Shown: positions 28,280 through 38,769 of the stretch, piece by piece
How the letters are laid out: each line of letters opens with the position of its first letter
Position numbering within the stretch: position 1 is the stretch's first letter
Assembly (NCBI GenBank): GCA_019358895.1
Contig: JAHHIG010000022.1
Location: forward strand, 34,068-98,067
Direction of reading: 5' to 3'
From: Tildeniella nuda ZEHNDER 1965/U140
Lineage (GTDB): Bacteria; Cyanobacteriota; Cyanobacteriia; Leptolyngbyales; Leptolyngbyaceae
Length of the DNA stretch: 64,000 nt
Program-made: the position numbers and the translations under genes
Notes under the pieces: generated by a model
Told to the model about the DNA's origin: nothing
The model's database searches: none
Seen by the model: only the letters and a program-made list of their open reading frames with translations

Positions 28280-30109
28280 TCAATTCACGATCGCTGAAGT
28301 TGGATCAGTGGTTTCTCGATCGCTACCACCCTGCAAAGCATTACTAGCAGAGGAAAACTGCACCTTAAAGGTTGTCGCCTCCTTGGCGCTTTCCAACTCA
28401 ATGTTTGCCCCAAGACAGTCTACCAACTTCTTCACTAACGCCAGCCCTAACCCTGTACCGCCGCGTTTCCAGGGGTCGTGATGGGGAATACGATAAAACT
28501 TATCGAAGACGCGTGCTTGTTCGCGTTCAGGAATTTCAACGCCTGTATTCGTCACGCTAATTTGCAAACCGTTTACCGTCTTTTGAGTCGCTACGACGAT
28601 CGACTCCCCAGCCGGAGTGTATTTGCAAGCATTATTGAGCAGTTCAGTCAGAATGCGCTCCAGATAGGATTGTTCTGTCGTTAACGCTGGCAAGTCAGGA
28701 GTGATATTGAGCTGCAACCGTTGCTGTTGGCTTGCGGCGCGATCACTGAACGGCTCTGCAATGACTGGAATCCACGTTGCTAGCGCAATGGTCGTCAGCG
28801 TCAGTGACTCCGCTTCAGCATCCAGACGGGTCAAGTCAAGCAAGTTAGTAATCAAATCAATTTCTCGCTGGCATTCGTCGTGCAAAATTTGCAGGTAGCG
28901 ATCGACGGCTGCGGCTTTGGGTTGAGTCTGAGTTTGCCACTCTTGATGCTGAGTTTGAAGTGGCTCTGGCGCTTGATCATCCTGTTGGAGCATTGTGTTT
29001 AAGCCAGGCTCAGCCCTCTTGAGACTAATTTCTAGCATGTGAATCGCCATCTTGATGTTCGCCATCGGAGTACGAAGTTCGTGAGAAACCGTACTGAGAA
29101 AATCGTCCTTCAGTTGATTGAGCTGTTCTAGCTCGCTGACCTGAGCTTGCAGAGCTTGACAAAGACGTGACTGCCGGAGGGCGATCGCGCACTGATTTGC
29201 CACCTGCTGCACCAGGCGAATATCCTGTTCTGTAAACACGTACTCGCTAGGGCTAATGAGCCACAAATCACCGAGTACTCCCTGGTCGTCCACAATGGGA
29301 CAGGCAAGCATGGCAACACGCCCCCGTTGAGGATTTGGCAGCAGAGAGCAGAACTGAAAGTATTGTCCCTGTAAGAGTTGGCTGTAACCCTCTTCAAAGT
29401 TATCCATCTGCAAAACGCGACCCTGGATCGGAGTGAGAGAGGCTGCATATTCGTACAGAACTTTGGCAGAATGCTGCTCCAGGTTGTAGAGCGCCGCGTT
29501 ACAGCTTCTCACGCCAACCGCGATCGCAAGCTCCTGCACGGCTGCTTGCAAAATTTGGGTTTCGTCCAGGCTGTCACGGACGCGATCGGTAATGCGCTTC
29601 AAAGTCGCTTCAAAATCAAACGCCAGTTGCAGTTGAGCTGTGCGCGTCTGCACTTGCGCCTCTAAGTCAAGACTGTATTGCTGAAGCTGTTGTTGGAGCG
29701 TCCGAATGGTCAGTTGATGCTCAACCCGCGCCAACACCTCTTCTGCCTGAAACGGCTTTGTGATGTAGTCTACACCGCCCACTTGGAACGCTTTTACCTT
29801 ATCAAAGACGCTATCGAGAGCACTCAGAAAGATGACTGGAATCTCACGCACTTGCGGTAGTGCTTTTAACTGCTGACAGAGTTCGTATCCATCCATTTCC
29901 GCCATGCGAATATCAAGCAAGATGAGGTCAGGTAGCGCTGCCTCGACTGCTTTGAGAGCCAGCTTGCCGTTCAGTACCTTTCGCACTGCATACCCTTGAC
30001 GACTGAGCAGCGCTGACAAAACACGCAAGTTGTCCGGCATATCATCGACAACCAGGATGTTTTTTTTCGTAGCAATCTCGTGATGCTGATTCATGGAGGT
30101 CGATGACAC
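28280..30109 (-). CDS. Hybrid sensor: receiver-GAF-histidine kinase
   Basis: The 609-residue soluble protein starts with a receiver domain (LVVDDMPDNLRVL, phospho-Asp in LILLDIRMAEMDGYELC, Lys in YITKPF). A short coiled coil and a GAF domain (about 170-320) follow, then HisKA (STVSHELRTPMANIKM). The HATPase has NNACKYTPAGESI and GGTGLGLALVKKL. Such N-terminal receiver kinases integrate a phosphoryl input with a small-molecule or redox cue sensed by GAF; neither cue can be read from the sequence. There is no partner regulator next to it. A Gln/Pro-rich insertion of about 25 residues follows the HisKA helix and looks like a disordered loop. Confidence 0.9.
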   Translation of the reverse strand: MSSTSMNQHHEIATKKNILVVDDMPDNLRVLSALLSRQGYAVRKVLNGKLALKAVEAALPDLILLDIRMAEMDGYELCQQLKALPQVREIPVIFLSALDSVFDKVKAFQVGGVDYITKPFQAEEVLARVEHQLTIRTLQQQLQQYSLDLEAQVQTRTAQLQLAFDFEATLKRITDRVRDSLDETQILQAAVQELAIAVGVRSCNAALYNLEQHSAKVLYEYAASLTPIQGRVLQMDNFEEGYSQLLQGQYFQFCSLLPNPQRGRVAMLACPIVDDQGVLGDLWLISPSEYVFTEQDIRLVQQVANQCAIALRQSRLCQALQAQVSELEQLNQLKDDFLSTVSHELRTPMANIKMAIHMLEISLKRAEPGLNTMLQQDDQAPEPLQTQHQEWQTQTQPKAAAVDRYLQILHDECQREIDLITNLLDLTRLDAEAESLTLTTIALATWIPVIAEPFSDRAASQQQRLQLNITPDLPALTTEQSYLERILTELLNNACKYTPAGESIVVATQKTVNGLQISVTNTGVEIPEREQARVFDKFYRIPHHDPWKRGGTGLGLALVKKLVDCLGANIELESAKEATTFKVQFSSASNALQGGSDRETTDPTSAIVN

Positions 30110-30272
30110 GGCTGATCAGGGCAAGCTGAAACGTACCAACCAGCTTACTGAACTTAGTGTGCCCAAGATACCAGCATTTCTAGAAAATGCTGGACTTCTC
30201 CTCTATACGCCCATTGAAGGCGCGCAGACGCTAAAATGAGTAGGATTTGTTTTGCTGAAGGGCTTGTCTCTT

Positions 30273-31088
30273 GTGCTAACTACCCTCATTGCCGACTTTC
30301 GCATTATTTTTGAGCGTGATCCGGCTGCCCGCAACTGGCTGGAGGTTTTATTTTGCTATCCAGGGTTGCAGGCGCTCGCGTTTCACCGCTGTTCTCATGA
30401 GCTTTATCGGCTGGGTTTGCCATTCATTCCCCGCTTGATCTCTCAGTTAGCACGCTTTTTAACGGGCATTGAAATTCACCCTGGCGCGCAGATTGGGCAA
30501 GGTGTTTTTATTGACCACGGCATGGGTGTGGTCATTGGTGAAACCGCGATCGTGGGCAACTATGCGCTCATCTACCAGGGTGTAACGCTGGGCGGTACGG
30601 GCAAAGAGAGTGGGAAGCGGCACCCGACCCTGGGTGAAGATGTAGTGGTGGGCGCGGGTGCCAAAGTGCTAGGCAATATTGAGATTGGCGATCGCGTCCG
30701 CATTGGAGCCGGATCGGTTGTGCTGCGTGCGGTGCCATCAGACTGCACGGTCGTTGGGGTGCCTGGTCGCATTGTGCATCGATCGGGCGGACGCGCTGAT
30801 CCCCTGGAGCATGGACGCTTACCTGACTCAGAGGCGCAGGTCATTCGGGCGTTGGTCGATCGAATCGAATCGTTAGAGCAGCAACTTCAACTACTGCAAA
30901 CTAAGCAGTCGCTCAACGAATCCCTTTTGCTCGTTTCAACTACCTCAAGAGCGTCCAATGGCGATCGTGGAAGCGATCAAGGGGTTGCTACCGCTGAGCA
31001 CACTGAACCGTCTGCTGACGCTATTTCTCGCAGTTGCCGCCTGCGTGACAAAGTAATCGAAGAGTTTTTGGACGGTGCCGGGATCTAG
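30273..31088 (+). CDS. cysE: Serine O-acetyltransferase
   Basis: CysE acetylates L-serine with acetyl-CoA, the first step of cysteine synthesis. The sequence shows the short cyanobacterial form: TLIADFRIIFERDPAARNWL, then RFLTGIEIHPGAQIGQGVFIDHGMGVVIGETA and hexapeptide repeats forming a left-handed beta-helix, with the catalytic DHG and the GGTGKESGKRHP loop intact. I start at the GTG at 30273, which gives the N-terminus usual in relatives; a TTG at 30252 would add seven residues. The C-terminal ~70 residues (coiled coil, then a Ser-rich tail) extend beyond the core enzyme. Confidence 0.93.
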   Translation: MLTTLIADFRIIFERDPAARNWLEVLFCYPGLQALAFHRCSHELYRLGLPFIPRLISQLARFLTGIEIHPGAQIGQGVFIDHGMGVVIGETAIVGNYALIYQGVTLGGTGKESGKRHPTLGEDVVVGAGAKVLGNIEIGDRVRIGAGSVVLRAVPSDCTVVGVPGRIVHRSGGRADPLEHGRLPDSEAQVIRALVDRIESLEQQLQLLQTKQSLNESLLLVSTTSRASNGDRGSDQGVATAEHTEPSADAISRSCRLRDKVIEEFLDGAGI

Positions 31089-31175
31089 ATTTAATTACTG
31101 GAGGCATTGACCGTCGGTTTGTTACCTGTAACGAGCCGACGGAAGGATGTAGCTGATCACATGACCCGACGATCG

Positions 31176-31826
31176 CTACCGTTCAAAAGCGGGTAGCGTT
31201 TCGACTTCAGTTTTAGCCGCTTGGAGCCACTCCTGCATCGCTGGAAGTGCCAGTATCGACTCGACATACTGCTGACAAACATCGTCTAGTGGCACCTCGT
31301 AGGTGACGAAACGTAGCGCGACAGGGGCAAACATGGCATCGGCGATTGTAAACTGACCAAACAGCAGCGATCCGTCTGCACCAAACGTTTGACGGCAATT
31401 GCGCCAGATGATGGTGATGCGATCAATGTCCATTTGCACGTCAGATGTCATCCCTTGACCAGGAAGCCTGGCGCGGCAGTTCATTGGCATATTGTGACGC
31501 AGAGCCTGGAAACCAGAGTGCATCTCGGCACTAATCGCACGGGCGATCGCACGGGCTGGTTTGTCTGTAGGCAACCAGTGAAGTGTCGGCAAACATTCAG
31601 CGAGATAGTCCAGAATGGCAAGAGAATCCCAGACGGTGATAGTGTCATCCAACAGCACAGGTACTTTGCCTGCCGGAGAATAGCGCCGAATGTGTTGGCT
31701 TGACTCCGGTTTGTAGAGGGCGATTTGCACCTCGTTGAAGCTCACATCCAATTGACGCATGGCTAACCACGGACGGAGCGACCAGGACGAATAGTTTTTG
31801 TTGCCTATAACCAGTGTAAATGTCAT
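31176..31826 (-). CDS. Glutathione S-transferase family protein
   Basis: The 216-residue protein has a thioredoxin-like N-terminal domain (TLVIGNKNYSSWSLRPWLAM). It shows the cis-Pro in GKVPVLLDD and the glutathione-binding WDSLAILDYLAE, followed by an all-helical C-terminal domain (FTIADAMFAPVALRF). The NKNYSSWSLRP start belongs to a bacterial GST subgroup of unknown substrate. The start ATG overlaps the stop of the upstream gene (ATGA), so the two are translated together. Confidence 0.88.
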   Translation of the reverse strand: MTFTLVIGNKNYSSWSLRPWLAMRQLDVSFNEVQIALYKPESSQHIRRYSPAGKVPVLLDDTITVWDSLAILDYLAECLPTLHWLPTDKPARAIARAISAEMHSGFQALRHNMPMNCRARLPGQGMTSDVQMDIDRITIIWRNCRQTFGADGSLLFGQFTIADAMFAPVALRFVTYEVPLDDVCQQYVESILALPAMQEWLQAAKTEVETLPAFER

Positions 31827-32116
31827 TTTTGGTAGCGACGCTCCTCAAGCCACGCCCGTATCTCGGCTTCAGAGCCAGCGGAAGTCGATCGTCCTGTTGC
31901 AGCGTCGTAAGCTTGCCAGTAGCGGTTGCCAAAGCGATCGAGGTGCTGCCAAACGTGCAACGTCTGGGCGTGAGTCAACAGATGAACCAAACGTTGCCAG
32001 AAGTCTATTTTGGGGCAAGAAACGACTGTAGAGGGTTCGATCGTGCTTGCAACAACACTCAACGGATCTAATTTCAAACACCGTTCTAATTTCAAACATT
32101 GTTCAGCATGGTTCAT
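31823..32116 (-). CDS. Small hypothetical protein co-translated with the GST
   Basis: I recognise no named family. The ATG at 32116 has AGGAG about eight bases upstream, which decides the start over a longer frame. The 97 residues have a variable N-terminus containing a duplicated CLKLE/CLKLD pair (a 15-base direct repeat in the DNA) and a better-looking C-terminal part. The latter (LHVWQHLDRFGNRYWQAYD ... EAEIRAWLEERRYQK) is a small alpha-beta domain seen in cyanobacterial hypotheticals. It overlaps the GST start by four bases. Confidence 0.65.
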   Translation of the reverse strand: MNHAEQCLKLERCLKLDPLSVVASTIEPSTVVSCPKIDFWQRLVHLLTHAQTLHVWQHLDRFGNRYWQAYDAATGRSTSAGSEAEIRAWLEERRYQK

Positions 32117-32618
32117 TAGAGATGCTCCTAGAATGAACGGGATGATGACTACGCTATCAATGCTTGGAATAACAATCAAACGACAGCATGTATGGTTTCT
32201 ATAAATAAGATCTATAGCAGTCCTAAATCAGTTGTGAGCGGCACTGAAGCATTGAGCGGTCAGCGGTCAGCCGTCAGCGGTCAGCCATCAGCGGTCAGCC
32301 GTCAGCCGTCAGCCATCAGCGGTCAGCCGTCAGCTTTTCTCTAATCGCTGATCGCTCAATGCTGAGTGCGACAAGTACGCTCAAACTTAGCTATATCTGG
32401 GCTAAACACCTCTTCTCCAAGCGACCAAAGAGGGCCATCTTACTTTAAGGTTTGAGCGATCGCGGGTTGCTAAGCCAGTTTGTGCCTTTAAGCTGATTCA
32501 CCTGGGCTGCTTCATCAGCAATGATCTACGTAGAATAGATAGACGAACTTTGATCGAGACCAGTGCTGTAGTCGTCAGCGCCGCCTTTCCATCACGCTAC
32601 TTCTCCAGGAGATCGCAC
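32117..32618. repeat. Spacer with a TATAGCAGTCC element and a TCAGCCG/TCAGCGG array
   Basis: At 32213-32256 lies TATAGCAGTCC followed by CAGTTGTGAGCGG and ACTGAAGC, almost the same as 53195-53240. It leads straight into an array of TCAGCGG/TCAGCCG units (about 32257-32336). The rest carries the msrB leader; no gene is seen. A longer upstream frame for msrB is not supported. Confidence 0.75.
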
Positions 32619-33026
32619 ATGACAACCACAAACCACGAATTTGAAATCCAAAAAAATGAGGACGAGTGGCGCAATGCTCTAACGCCAGAACAGTTCCACG
32701 TTCTGCGCCAGCATGGTACAGAACGCGCTCGTACTAGTCCTTTGGATAAAGAGTACAGCAACGGCACCTATCTTTGCGCAGGTTGTGGCTTACCCTTGTT
32801 TACGTCTGATACTAAGTTTGACAGCGGTACAGGCTGGCCCAGCTTTTTCAAGCCGATCGATGGTGCAATTGAAACCACAGTCGATCGATCGTTGTTTATG
32901 ACCCGCGTTGAAACTCATTGCAGTCGCTGTGGTGGGCACTTGGGGCATGTGTTTGAGGACGGTCCTAAACCGACAGGGCAGCGGTATTGTATGAATGGTG
33001 CTGCTCTGAAGTTTATGCCAGGTTAA
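32619..33026 (+). CDS. msrB: Peptide-methionine (R)-S-oxide reductase
   Basis: MsrB repairs the R form of methionine sulfoxide in proteins using thioredoxin. The 135-residue protein has both zinc-binding pairs (CAGC and CSRC), the FDSGTGWPSFF motif and HCSRCGGHLGHVFEDGP. The catalytic Cys lies in QRYCMNGAALKF. The ATG at 32619 is supported by AGGAG seven bases upstream; a frame open further upstream adds 23 unlikely residues. It is a single gene. Confidence 0.95.
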   Translation: MTTTNHEFEIQKNEDEWRNALTPEQFHVLRQHGTERARTSPLDKEYSNGTYLCAGCGLPLFTSDTKFDSGTGWPSFFKPIDGAIETTVDRSLFMTRVETHCSRCGGHLGHVFEDGPKPTGQRYCMNGAALKFMPG

Positions 33027-33189
33027 GAACCCAATTCGAGAAGCCTTCGTTACTGATCCGTAGCGAACTAGTAGTCAGTAGTCAGAGAGCAGCTAACTGC
33101 TGATAGCTGAGCCAAGCATGTGTAGTTGTTCTCTAGAAAACTTAAGATCGCCGATCGACAGAACCCGCTACAACCAGCCTCTAGAGCCT

Positions 33190-34452
33190 CTAAGCGCCTG
33201 CTGTTAACTGCCCTTGTTTGACCGAGAAAATCTGTGAAGAATACAGCCACTGGGCATCAAACGAGCCTAGATGTGTTGTGGTGATCAGCGTTTGGTAGCG
33301 GTCTTGAATGGTTTCGAGTAGATGATTTTGGCGATCGAGATCAAGTTCTGCCAGCACATCATCCAGCAGCAGGAGCGGTGGTTCGCCAATGACTTCTTCA
33401 ATCAGCTTGAGTTCGGCAAGCTTGAGCGCCAGTACCAACGTGCGCTGTTGCCCTTGAGAACCATACTGACGTGCCGATGTTTGGTTGATCGTAAATTCCA
33501 CATCATCCCGATGGGGACCGACTAACGTCGTGCTTTGGTACTGCTCGGCGATCGCCCGTTCCTGAATTTTTGCCAAAAACGCTTGCTTCACTGATTCCGG
33601 CTCATCTTGTTCTAAAGCGACATTGGGCGCGTAATTAATTGCCAACTCTTCCGTGCTACCGCTGATTTCACGATGCCAGCGCTGCGCCAAGGGAGCCAGT
33701 CGCTGCAACACTCTGGCACGCCGCCGAATCACACGTGTTCCCGTCGCTGCAAGCTGAGCATCCCAAAGCGCAAGCTCAGTTTTATTAAAGGCTTCAAGGT
33801 TTCGATCGAGTCCGTCAGAAAAGAGATCGTTGTCACCGTCCTCAGCTCTCTCAAACTCTGCTTGCTGACTGCTGACTGCTGCTTGCTGACCGCTGACCGC
33901 TGACTGCTGACTGCTGACTGCTGACTGCTGACCGCTGACCGACCGCTGATTGCCTTTCAGCAACGCATTCCGCTGCCGCAACACCTGGTTGTATTGCTGC
34001 AAGATATGAGCATAGACAGGCTCCAATTGAATGAGCAGAGAATCCAGCCAGTTGCGTCGCTGATCTGGTCCACCACGCACCAGATCTAAATCCAGGCTGG
34101 AGAACTGCACCATATTGAGAATGCCCAGGAAGTCAAGCTGGCGACGGACGGTTTCGCTGTTGATGGCAACTGTGCGCCGACTGTTGACCCGCAGAGTAAA
34201 GGAAAGGTCGATCGAGCCAACATCTCGCTCTAGCTGTGCATCTACGCGTGCGCTTTCTTTGCCCGTGTAGATCAAGTCACGATCGCGCGACGTGCGATGC
34301 GATCGTAACGTTGACAGCAGTTCCACTGCCTCTAGCAAATTGGATTTACCCTGAGCGTTGTTGCCCAACAAGATTGTCTTGGGCGCACCAAACTCCACCG
34401 CTTGATCCACGTAATTGCGAAACTGTCGAAGGTGAAGCGTTTTGAGATACAT
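33190..34452 (-). CDS. recF: DNA replication/repair protein RecF with an in-frame repeat insertion
   Basis: RecF is an SMC-like ATPase that loads RecA at gaps through RecOR. Present are [13 protein letters not shown], Walker [14 protein letters not shown] (30-42), [22 protein letters not shown], signature [18 protein letters not shown] and Walker [13 protein letters not shown]. Length is 420, longer than the usual 360-390. The excess includes residues about 168-199, four heptads of the type AVSGQQS encoded by TCAGCAG/TCAGCGG heptamers (33853-33950). The insert replaces or extends the loop after [12 protein letters not shown] in the coiled-coil arm, a tolerant site. The gene is otherwise intact and probably functional. 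Confidence 0.93.
   Translation of the reverse strand: MYLKTLHLRQFRNYVDQAVEFGAPKTILLGNNAQGKSNLLEAVELLSTLRSHRTSRDRDLIYTGKESARVDAQLERDVGSIDLSFTLRVNSRRTVAINSETVRRQLDFLGILNMVQFSSLDLDLVRGGPDQRRNWLDSLLIQLEPVYAHILQQYNQVLRQRNALLKGNQRSVSGQQSAVSSQQSAVSGQQAAVSSQQAEFERAEDGDNDLFSDGLDRNLEAFNKTELALWDAQLAATGTRVIRRRARVLQRLAPLAQRWHREISGSTEELAINYAPNVALEQDEPESVKQAFLAKIQERAIAEQYQSTTLVGPHRDDVEFTINQTSARQYGSQGQQRTLVLALKLAELKLIEEVIGEPPLLLLDDVLAELDLDRQNHLLETIQDRYQTLITTTHLGSFDAQWLYSSQIFSVKQGQLTAGA
33853..33950. repeat. Heptamer array inside recF
   Basis: GCTGACT, GCTTGCT and GCTGACC units (about thirteen) lie entirely within the recF coding sequence and keep the frame. One irregular GACCGACCG step near the promoter-proximal end resets the register. 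It is the same word family as the non-coding arrays. Confidence 0.9.
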
Positions 34453-34611
34453 AAGCCGTCAGCTATCAGCCGTCAGCCGTCAAAAGGCTAGAACATCGAT
34501 CGTCGAGGGAGCGCACCAGCGCTGATTGCTAACCCTCGTCCCCAGCCCTTCTCTTTAGGGAGAAGGGCAAATTGGTGATTCGTCCTTTCATCCAACAACG
34601 CCGATAGTCAC
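34453..34611. repeat. Short array and CCCTTCTC hairpin
   Basis: CAGCCGT/CAGCTAT words abut the recF start codon (34455-34478). A hairpin, CCCTTCTCTTTAGGGAGAAGGG, at about 34547-34568 is related to the element at 17889-17972 and may help end transcription of the ATPase gene or insulate recF. Confidence 0.65.
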
Positions 34612-37458
34612 TTACCGCCTTGTCTTGGCAAACCACCGATACGCCAGTTTTTCCAACTCTACCCAGACGAACATGAGTGCGCTGACACCCAGGCAAATGC
34701 CAAGTTCAGAGCCGCTCAAATAATGGGTGTTGAAGAAGCTACGCATAAACGGCACATAGACCAATGCTAGCTGCAACAGCGAGGTGAGAAACACGGCTCC
34801 CAAAAGGAACGGATTGGAAAACGGGTTCAGTTCAATGGTCAAACGTGAATTAGAACGAATTGCCAGAGCGTGACCCATCTGAGCAATACATAAGGTTGTG
34901 AAGACCATTGTTTTCCAGCGATCGCCGTTCGGGTCTTCCGCAGTAGGGTTGGCATGGGCATACCCATACGACCAGGACATGAGAGCGATCGCCAAAATTG
35001 CCAGCACAATCCCAATCCGAATCATGTATGCACCTAGACCGCGCGCAAAAATACTTTCACCCGGATCGTGGGGCGGACGTTTCATCACGTCCGGTTCTGC
35101 GGGTTCTACTGCCAGTGCCAGTGCGGGTAGACCATCGGTGACAAGGTTCATCCAGAGGATTTGTAGCGGCGATAGCGGTACACCACCTAAACCCAAAAGC
35201 GGTGCAGCTCCAATGGTCAGCAGTTCGCCAATATTGCTACCCAGAATGTACTTGATGAAGCGCCGAATGTTGGTGTAAACGACCCGTCCCTCTTCAGTAG
35301 CAGCCACGATCGTAGCAAAGTTGTCATCCAGCAGCACCATGTCGCTGGCATCTTTACTTACGTCGGTGCCCGTAATTCCCATGGCAATGCCAATGTCTGC
35401 TTGCTTTAGGGCAGGGGCATCGTTGACCCCATCACCCGTCATCGCAACTATGTGACCTTTGCGCTGTAGCACCTGGACGATTCGTAGCTTATGTTCGGGC
35501 GCAACGCGGGCATAAACGCTGACATCCTCGACCTGATTCGCCAATTCTTCCAGGCTGAGCCGTTCCAACTCACGACCGCTGAGGGCACGATCGCCCGGTT
35601 TTGCAATCCCCAAATCTTCGGCAACTGCCTGGGCGGTCAATTGATGGTCGCCCGTAATCATGATGGGACGAATGCCTGCGGAGCGGCAGCGGGCAACGGC
35701 ATCGCGGACTTCAGGGCGAGGTGCATCCAGCATTGCGACTAAGCCCAACCAGATTAGCTCACGCTCTGTCGTTTCATCGGAGCCTTCGGGGGGAATGTCA
35801 GTCAGTGGCTTACAGGCAAAGCCAAGGACGCGCAGCCCTCGACCTGCCATCTGGTCATTCTGGCTCAAAATCAGGCGACGCTGTTCATCTGTAATTGCCT
35901 GTGCTGCGTCACCAACTTGAATCTGCGTACAGCGCTCTAAAATCAGTTCGGGCGAGCCTTTAGTAAACATCATGTAGTGGGATGTGTTACCAGTCAGAGT
36001 GGGATCAGCGTCTAGGACTTCTGCGATCGCGCTCATGCGTTTGCGCTCAGACGAAAAGGGAAATTCAGCCACACGCGGCAGCTTGCTTGCCCATTGATCC
36101 TTCTCAAACCCTGCTTTGCCTGCTAGTGTAAGCAACGCTCCTTCTGTGGGGTCGCCTAGAATAATCCATGCGCCCTTATCCTCCTGCAAAACAGCGTCAT
36201 TACAAACGGTGCAGGCAGTCAGCAAGTTTAATAGTTCTGGCTGTTCTTGCGGATCGAGCGTGGCTTCAGCTTGAGCATCAACCAATGCAAATTCTCCAGT
36301 GGGAGCGTAGCCGTCACCCGTGACACGCAGGGAGCTACTGCTGGTGTGCAATAGCTGTACGACCATTTTGTTTTGTGTGAGCGTCCCCGTTTTATCAGAA
36401 CAAATGGTGGTAACAGAGCCAAGAGTCTCTACAGCAGGCAGTTTGCGAATGAGTGCTTGTCGTTTCACCATGCGCTGCGTACCCAAGGCGAGGGTAACAG
36501 TGATGACGGCTGGAAGACCTTCGGGGACGATCGCCACTGCCATACTCAGCGAGACTTCCAGTAGTTCCTTCCAGCTACCAACGCCCAGGTGAAGGATGCC
36601 ACCCACTACCACTAGGGCGACCAACGCTAACGCGCCTGTTACTAGCACTTTGCTCAGTAACGCCATGCGCTTTTGCAGCGGTGTGGGTTCCGTTTGAACC
36701 GATTGAAGCATCGTGGCAATGCGCCCTAGCTCAGTCTGCATCCCCGTTCCAGTGACAACAACGGTTGCCCGTCCCTGGAGCACTTCTGTACCCTGGTAGA
36801 CGAGGTTAACGCGATCGCCTAACGGGGTATCGGTTGGCAGTTCGGCATCAACGCGCTTGTTTACCGCCTGTGCTTCACCCGTCAGCGCTGATTCTCTGAT
36901 TTGCAGATTTGCCGCATCCAGCAAGCGACCATCGGCTGCAACCTGCACCCCTGCTTCTAAAAGCATGACATCACCGGGCACCAGGTCTTTTGAGTCTACT
37001 TCAATCGTCTTCCCATCCCGAATAACTCGCACTCTGGACGTTGCCAGCTTTTTCAGCGCTGCCAGATCTTTTTCTGCCTTGCTCTCTTGAAAGTAGCCTA
37101 AGAGACCGTTCAGAATGACGATCGCAAAAATGGCGATCGTGTCTTTAAACGGAATCTCACCTGGATCGAGCTTGCCTGCTCTCCAATCGAAGAAATCGAG
37201 CGCACCAGAAATCAGCGCTACCGCAATCAGCAGCAGCAGCATAATGTTGGTGAACTGGTCTAATAGAATTTCCCAGGTGCTGCGTCCCCCCGTTTCCACT
37301 AACTCATTTGAACCGTACTGCTCAAGATGGGCGGCTACTTGCTGAGTCGTTAAACCAGCTTGGCGATCGCTCTGAAATTGCTCTAGAGTCTGATGCACAC
37401 CCAGCGTATGCCAGATCGCTGCAGTGTCAGGTGAAGGCGAGTTTGCAATCATAGTCAA
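34612..37458 (-). CDS. P2A-type cation-transporting ATPase (Ca2+-ATPase-like)
   Basis: The 948-residue membrane pump has the P-type motifs: TGEA (193-196), PEGLP (312-316, a P2A ion-site mark), phosphorylated Asp355 in [13 protein letters not shown] for ATP binding, and [17 protein letters not shown]. About ten membrane segments are arranged 2-2-6. The N-terminal cation_ATPase_N domain ([19 protein letters not shown]) and [24 protein letters not shown] in M5-M6 fit the SERCA/PMR1/PacL group. Calcium export is therefore the likely role; Mn2+ is possible. It is a single gene. Confidence 0.92.
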   Translation of the reverse strand: MTMIANSPSPDTAAIWHTLGVHQTLEQFQSDRQAGLTTQQVAAHLEQYGSNELVETGGRSTWEILLDQFTNIMLLLLIAVALISGALDFFDWRAGKLDPGEIPFKDTIAIFAIVILNGLLGYFQESKAEKDLAALKKLATSRVRVIRDGKTIEVDSKDLVPGDVMLLEAGVQVAADGRLLDAANLQIRESALTGEAQAVNKRVDAELPTDTPLGDRVNLVYQGTEVLQGRATVVVTGTGMQTELGRIATMLQSVQTEPTPLQKRMALLSKVLVTGALALVALVVVGGILHLGVGSWKELLEVSLSMAVAIVPEGLPAVITVTLALGTQRMVKRQALIRKLPAVETLGSVTTICSDKTGTLTQNKMVVQLLHTSSSSLRVTGDGYAPTGEFALVDAQAEATLDPQEQPELLNLLTACTVCNDAVLQEDKGAWIILGDPTEGALLTLAGKAGFEKDQWASKLPRVAEFPFSSERKRMSAIAEVLDADPTLTGNTSHYMMFTKGSPELILERCTQIQVGDAAQAITDEQRRLILSQNDQMAGRGLRVLGFACKPLTDIPPEGSDETTERELIWLGLVAMLDAPRPEVRDAVARCRSAGIRPIMITGDHQLTAQAVAEDLGIAKPGDRALSGRELERLSLEELANQVEDVSVYARVAPEHKLRIVQVLQRKGHIVAMTGDGVNDAPALKQADIGIAMGITGTDVSKDASDMVLLDDNFATIVAATEEGRVVYTNIRRFIKYILGSNIGELLTIGAAPLLGLGGVPLSPLQILWMNLVTDGLPALALAVEPAEPDVMKRPPHDPGESIFARGLGAYMIRIGIVLAILAIALMSWSYGYAHANPTAEDPNGDRWKTMVFTTLCIAQMGHALAIRSNSRLTIELNPFSNPFLLGAVFLTSLLQLALVYVPFMRSFFNTHYLSGSELGICLGVSALMFVWVELEKLAYRWFAKTRR

Positions 37459-37584
37459 CTAATGGTGAGGGACGGCGAGGAGTGTTATAACACCTATAGC
37501 ACCTGATCATAGTGCCTAAAGCAACTAAGCGGCACTATTAAATAGTGTAAAGGCGATCGTACGAAAACCGAAAAAAATCTCACG

Positions 37585-38769
37585 ATGGTTGTGAACCCGT
37601 TTAAGCCACAGAATCTCATTGGTAGACAAAGCGAGTTGCAACAGGTCAGCCAAATCCTTGCAGCGGACGGTGATTTATTACTTGCTGGAGTACCCGGTAG
37701 TGGTCGTCGTACACTGCTGCGTCATGCTGCGCGTGCTGTTGGCGCTAGGGTAATTGAAATTGACTGTTTGCGTGCGACTGATAGCAATCGCTTCCTCCAA
37801 CTCCTGACTGAAGGTATCATTGCGGCTTTTCAGTCATCGACCGAGTTAGGGTTGATTCAACAGTGGAGTCAGGATCAGCCAATCATTTTAGAGATGACAG
37901 CGAACAGACAGGCGCGACTTGTCTGGCATCCCACGCCAAAAAACGAGTGGGTACTGTTTCAAAGTTTGCTGGCGCTGCCACAAGCGATGGCAGAATGGCT
38001 TGACTGTCGTGTCGTGCTGGTCTTTCTAAACTTTGCTCACATTCGCTCCTGGGATCGATCGGAAAAGTGGCAAAGCTATCTGCGCCAGGAAATTCAGCAG
38101 CAAACGCAGGTGAGCTATGCGCTAATTGCCACTGTGGCAGAAAGCTGGGTGCAAGACAGCAAGGTCGAAGTCATCTTCCTTGAACCACTGGAAGAGGCAG
38201 AGCTGCGTCCGTGGATTGTTTCGGTGCTGGCAGCAGAGGGACTTCGGTTTGAACCTGAAGGTCAAGCATTGGACTTATTTCTGGCGTATGTGCAAGGGCA
38301 TGTTGGGGATGCGATTGCCCTTGCCAGGCGGGTCTGGCTGGATCGTCATGCGTTTGAGGCGTTGAACGTGCCAGCTAAAGCCTTCAACCCAAAGCACTCC
38401 TCTAGCCACCTGAAAGAGCATGAAATCGCATATTACGCCAAAAACCAAGCGCTCAATGCTTACGTTGTCTATCCTCACCACGTCTACCGCAGCACCCTGG
38501 CACTTGTAGAAGATCTATCGCTGACGTTTGAGTCCTTAATTCTGCTACTGCCGCCCAGTCAGGTACGTGTCCTTGAAAGCCTTGCGCTCGACCCAACTGA
38601 CAGTCCCCATTCGCGAGATTATATCCAGAAGCACCAGCTTTCTAGAGGCGGCGGACTTCAGGGTGCTCTAGCAAGTCTAGAACAAAAAGGGCTGGTATAT
38701 GGACCAGACTACGGCTACCGTATTACGATGCCGCTGTTAGCTTTTTGGCTTAAGTATCATCTTGCTTGA
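37585..38769 (+). CDS. AAA/STAND-like protein with degenerate nucleotide-binding motifs
   Basis: The 394-residue protein starts PFKPQNLIGRQSELQQVSQI, the box that precedes an AAA/ORC-type ATPase core. Its P-loop is GVPGSGRRTLLRH, with Arg where the catalytic Lys should be, and the Walker B-like strand VVLVFLNFAHI lacks the Asp pair. The middle resembles the lid of such ATPases (EPLEEAELRPWIVSVLA), and the C-terminal ~80 residues look like a winged helix (ALVEDLSLTF ... LASLEQKGLVYGPDYGYRIT). It may bind nucleotide weakly or act as an adaptor with a DNA- or protein-binding wing. Function is unknown. The ATG at 37585 is the only good start. Confidence 0.7.
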   Translation: MVVNPFKPQNLIGRQSELQQVSQILAADGDLLLAGVPGSGRRTLLRHAARAVGARVIEIDCLRATDSNRFLQLLTEGIIAAFQSSTELGLIQQWSQDQPIILEMTANRQARLVWHPTPKNEWVLFQSLLALPQAMAEWLDCRVVLVFLNFAHIRSWDRSEKWQSYLRQEIQQQTQVSYALIATVAESWVQDSKVEVIFLEPLEEAELRPWIVSVLAAEGLRFEPEGQALDLFLAYVQGHVGDAIALARRVWLDRHAFEALNVPAKAFNPKHSSSHLKEHEIAYYAKNQALNAYVVYPHHVYRSTLALVEDLSLTFESLILLLPPSQVRVLESLALDPTDSPHSRDYIQKHQLSRGGGLQGALASLEQKGLVYGPDYGYRITMPLLAFWLKYHLA

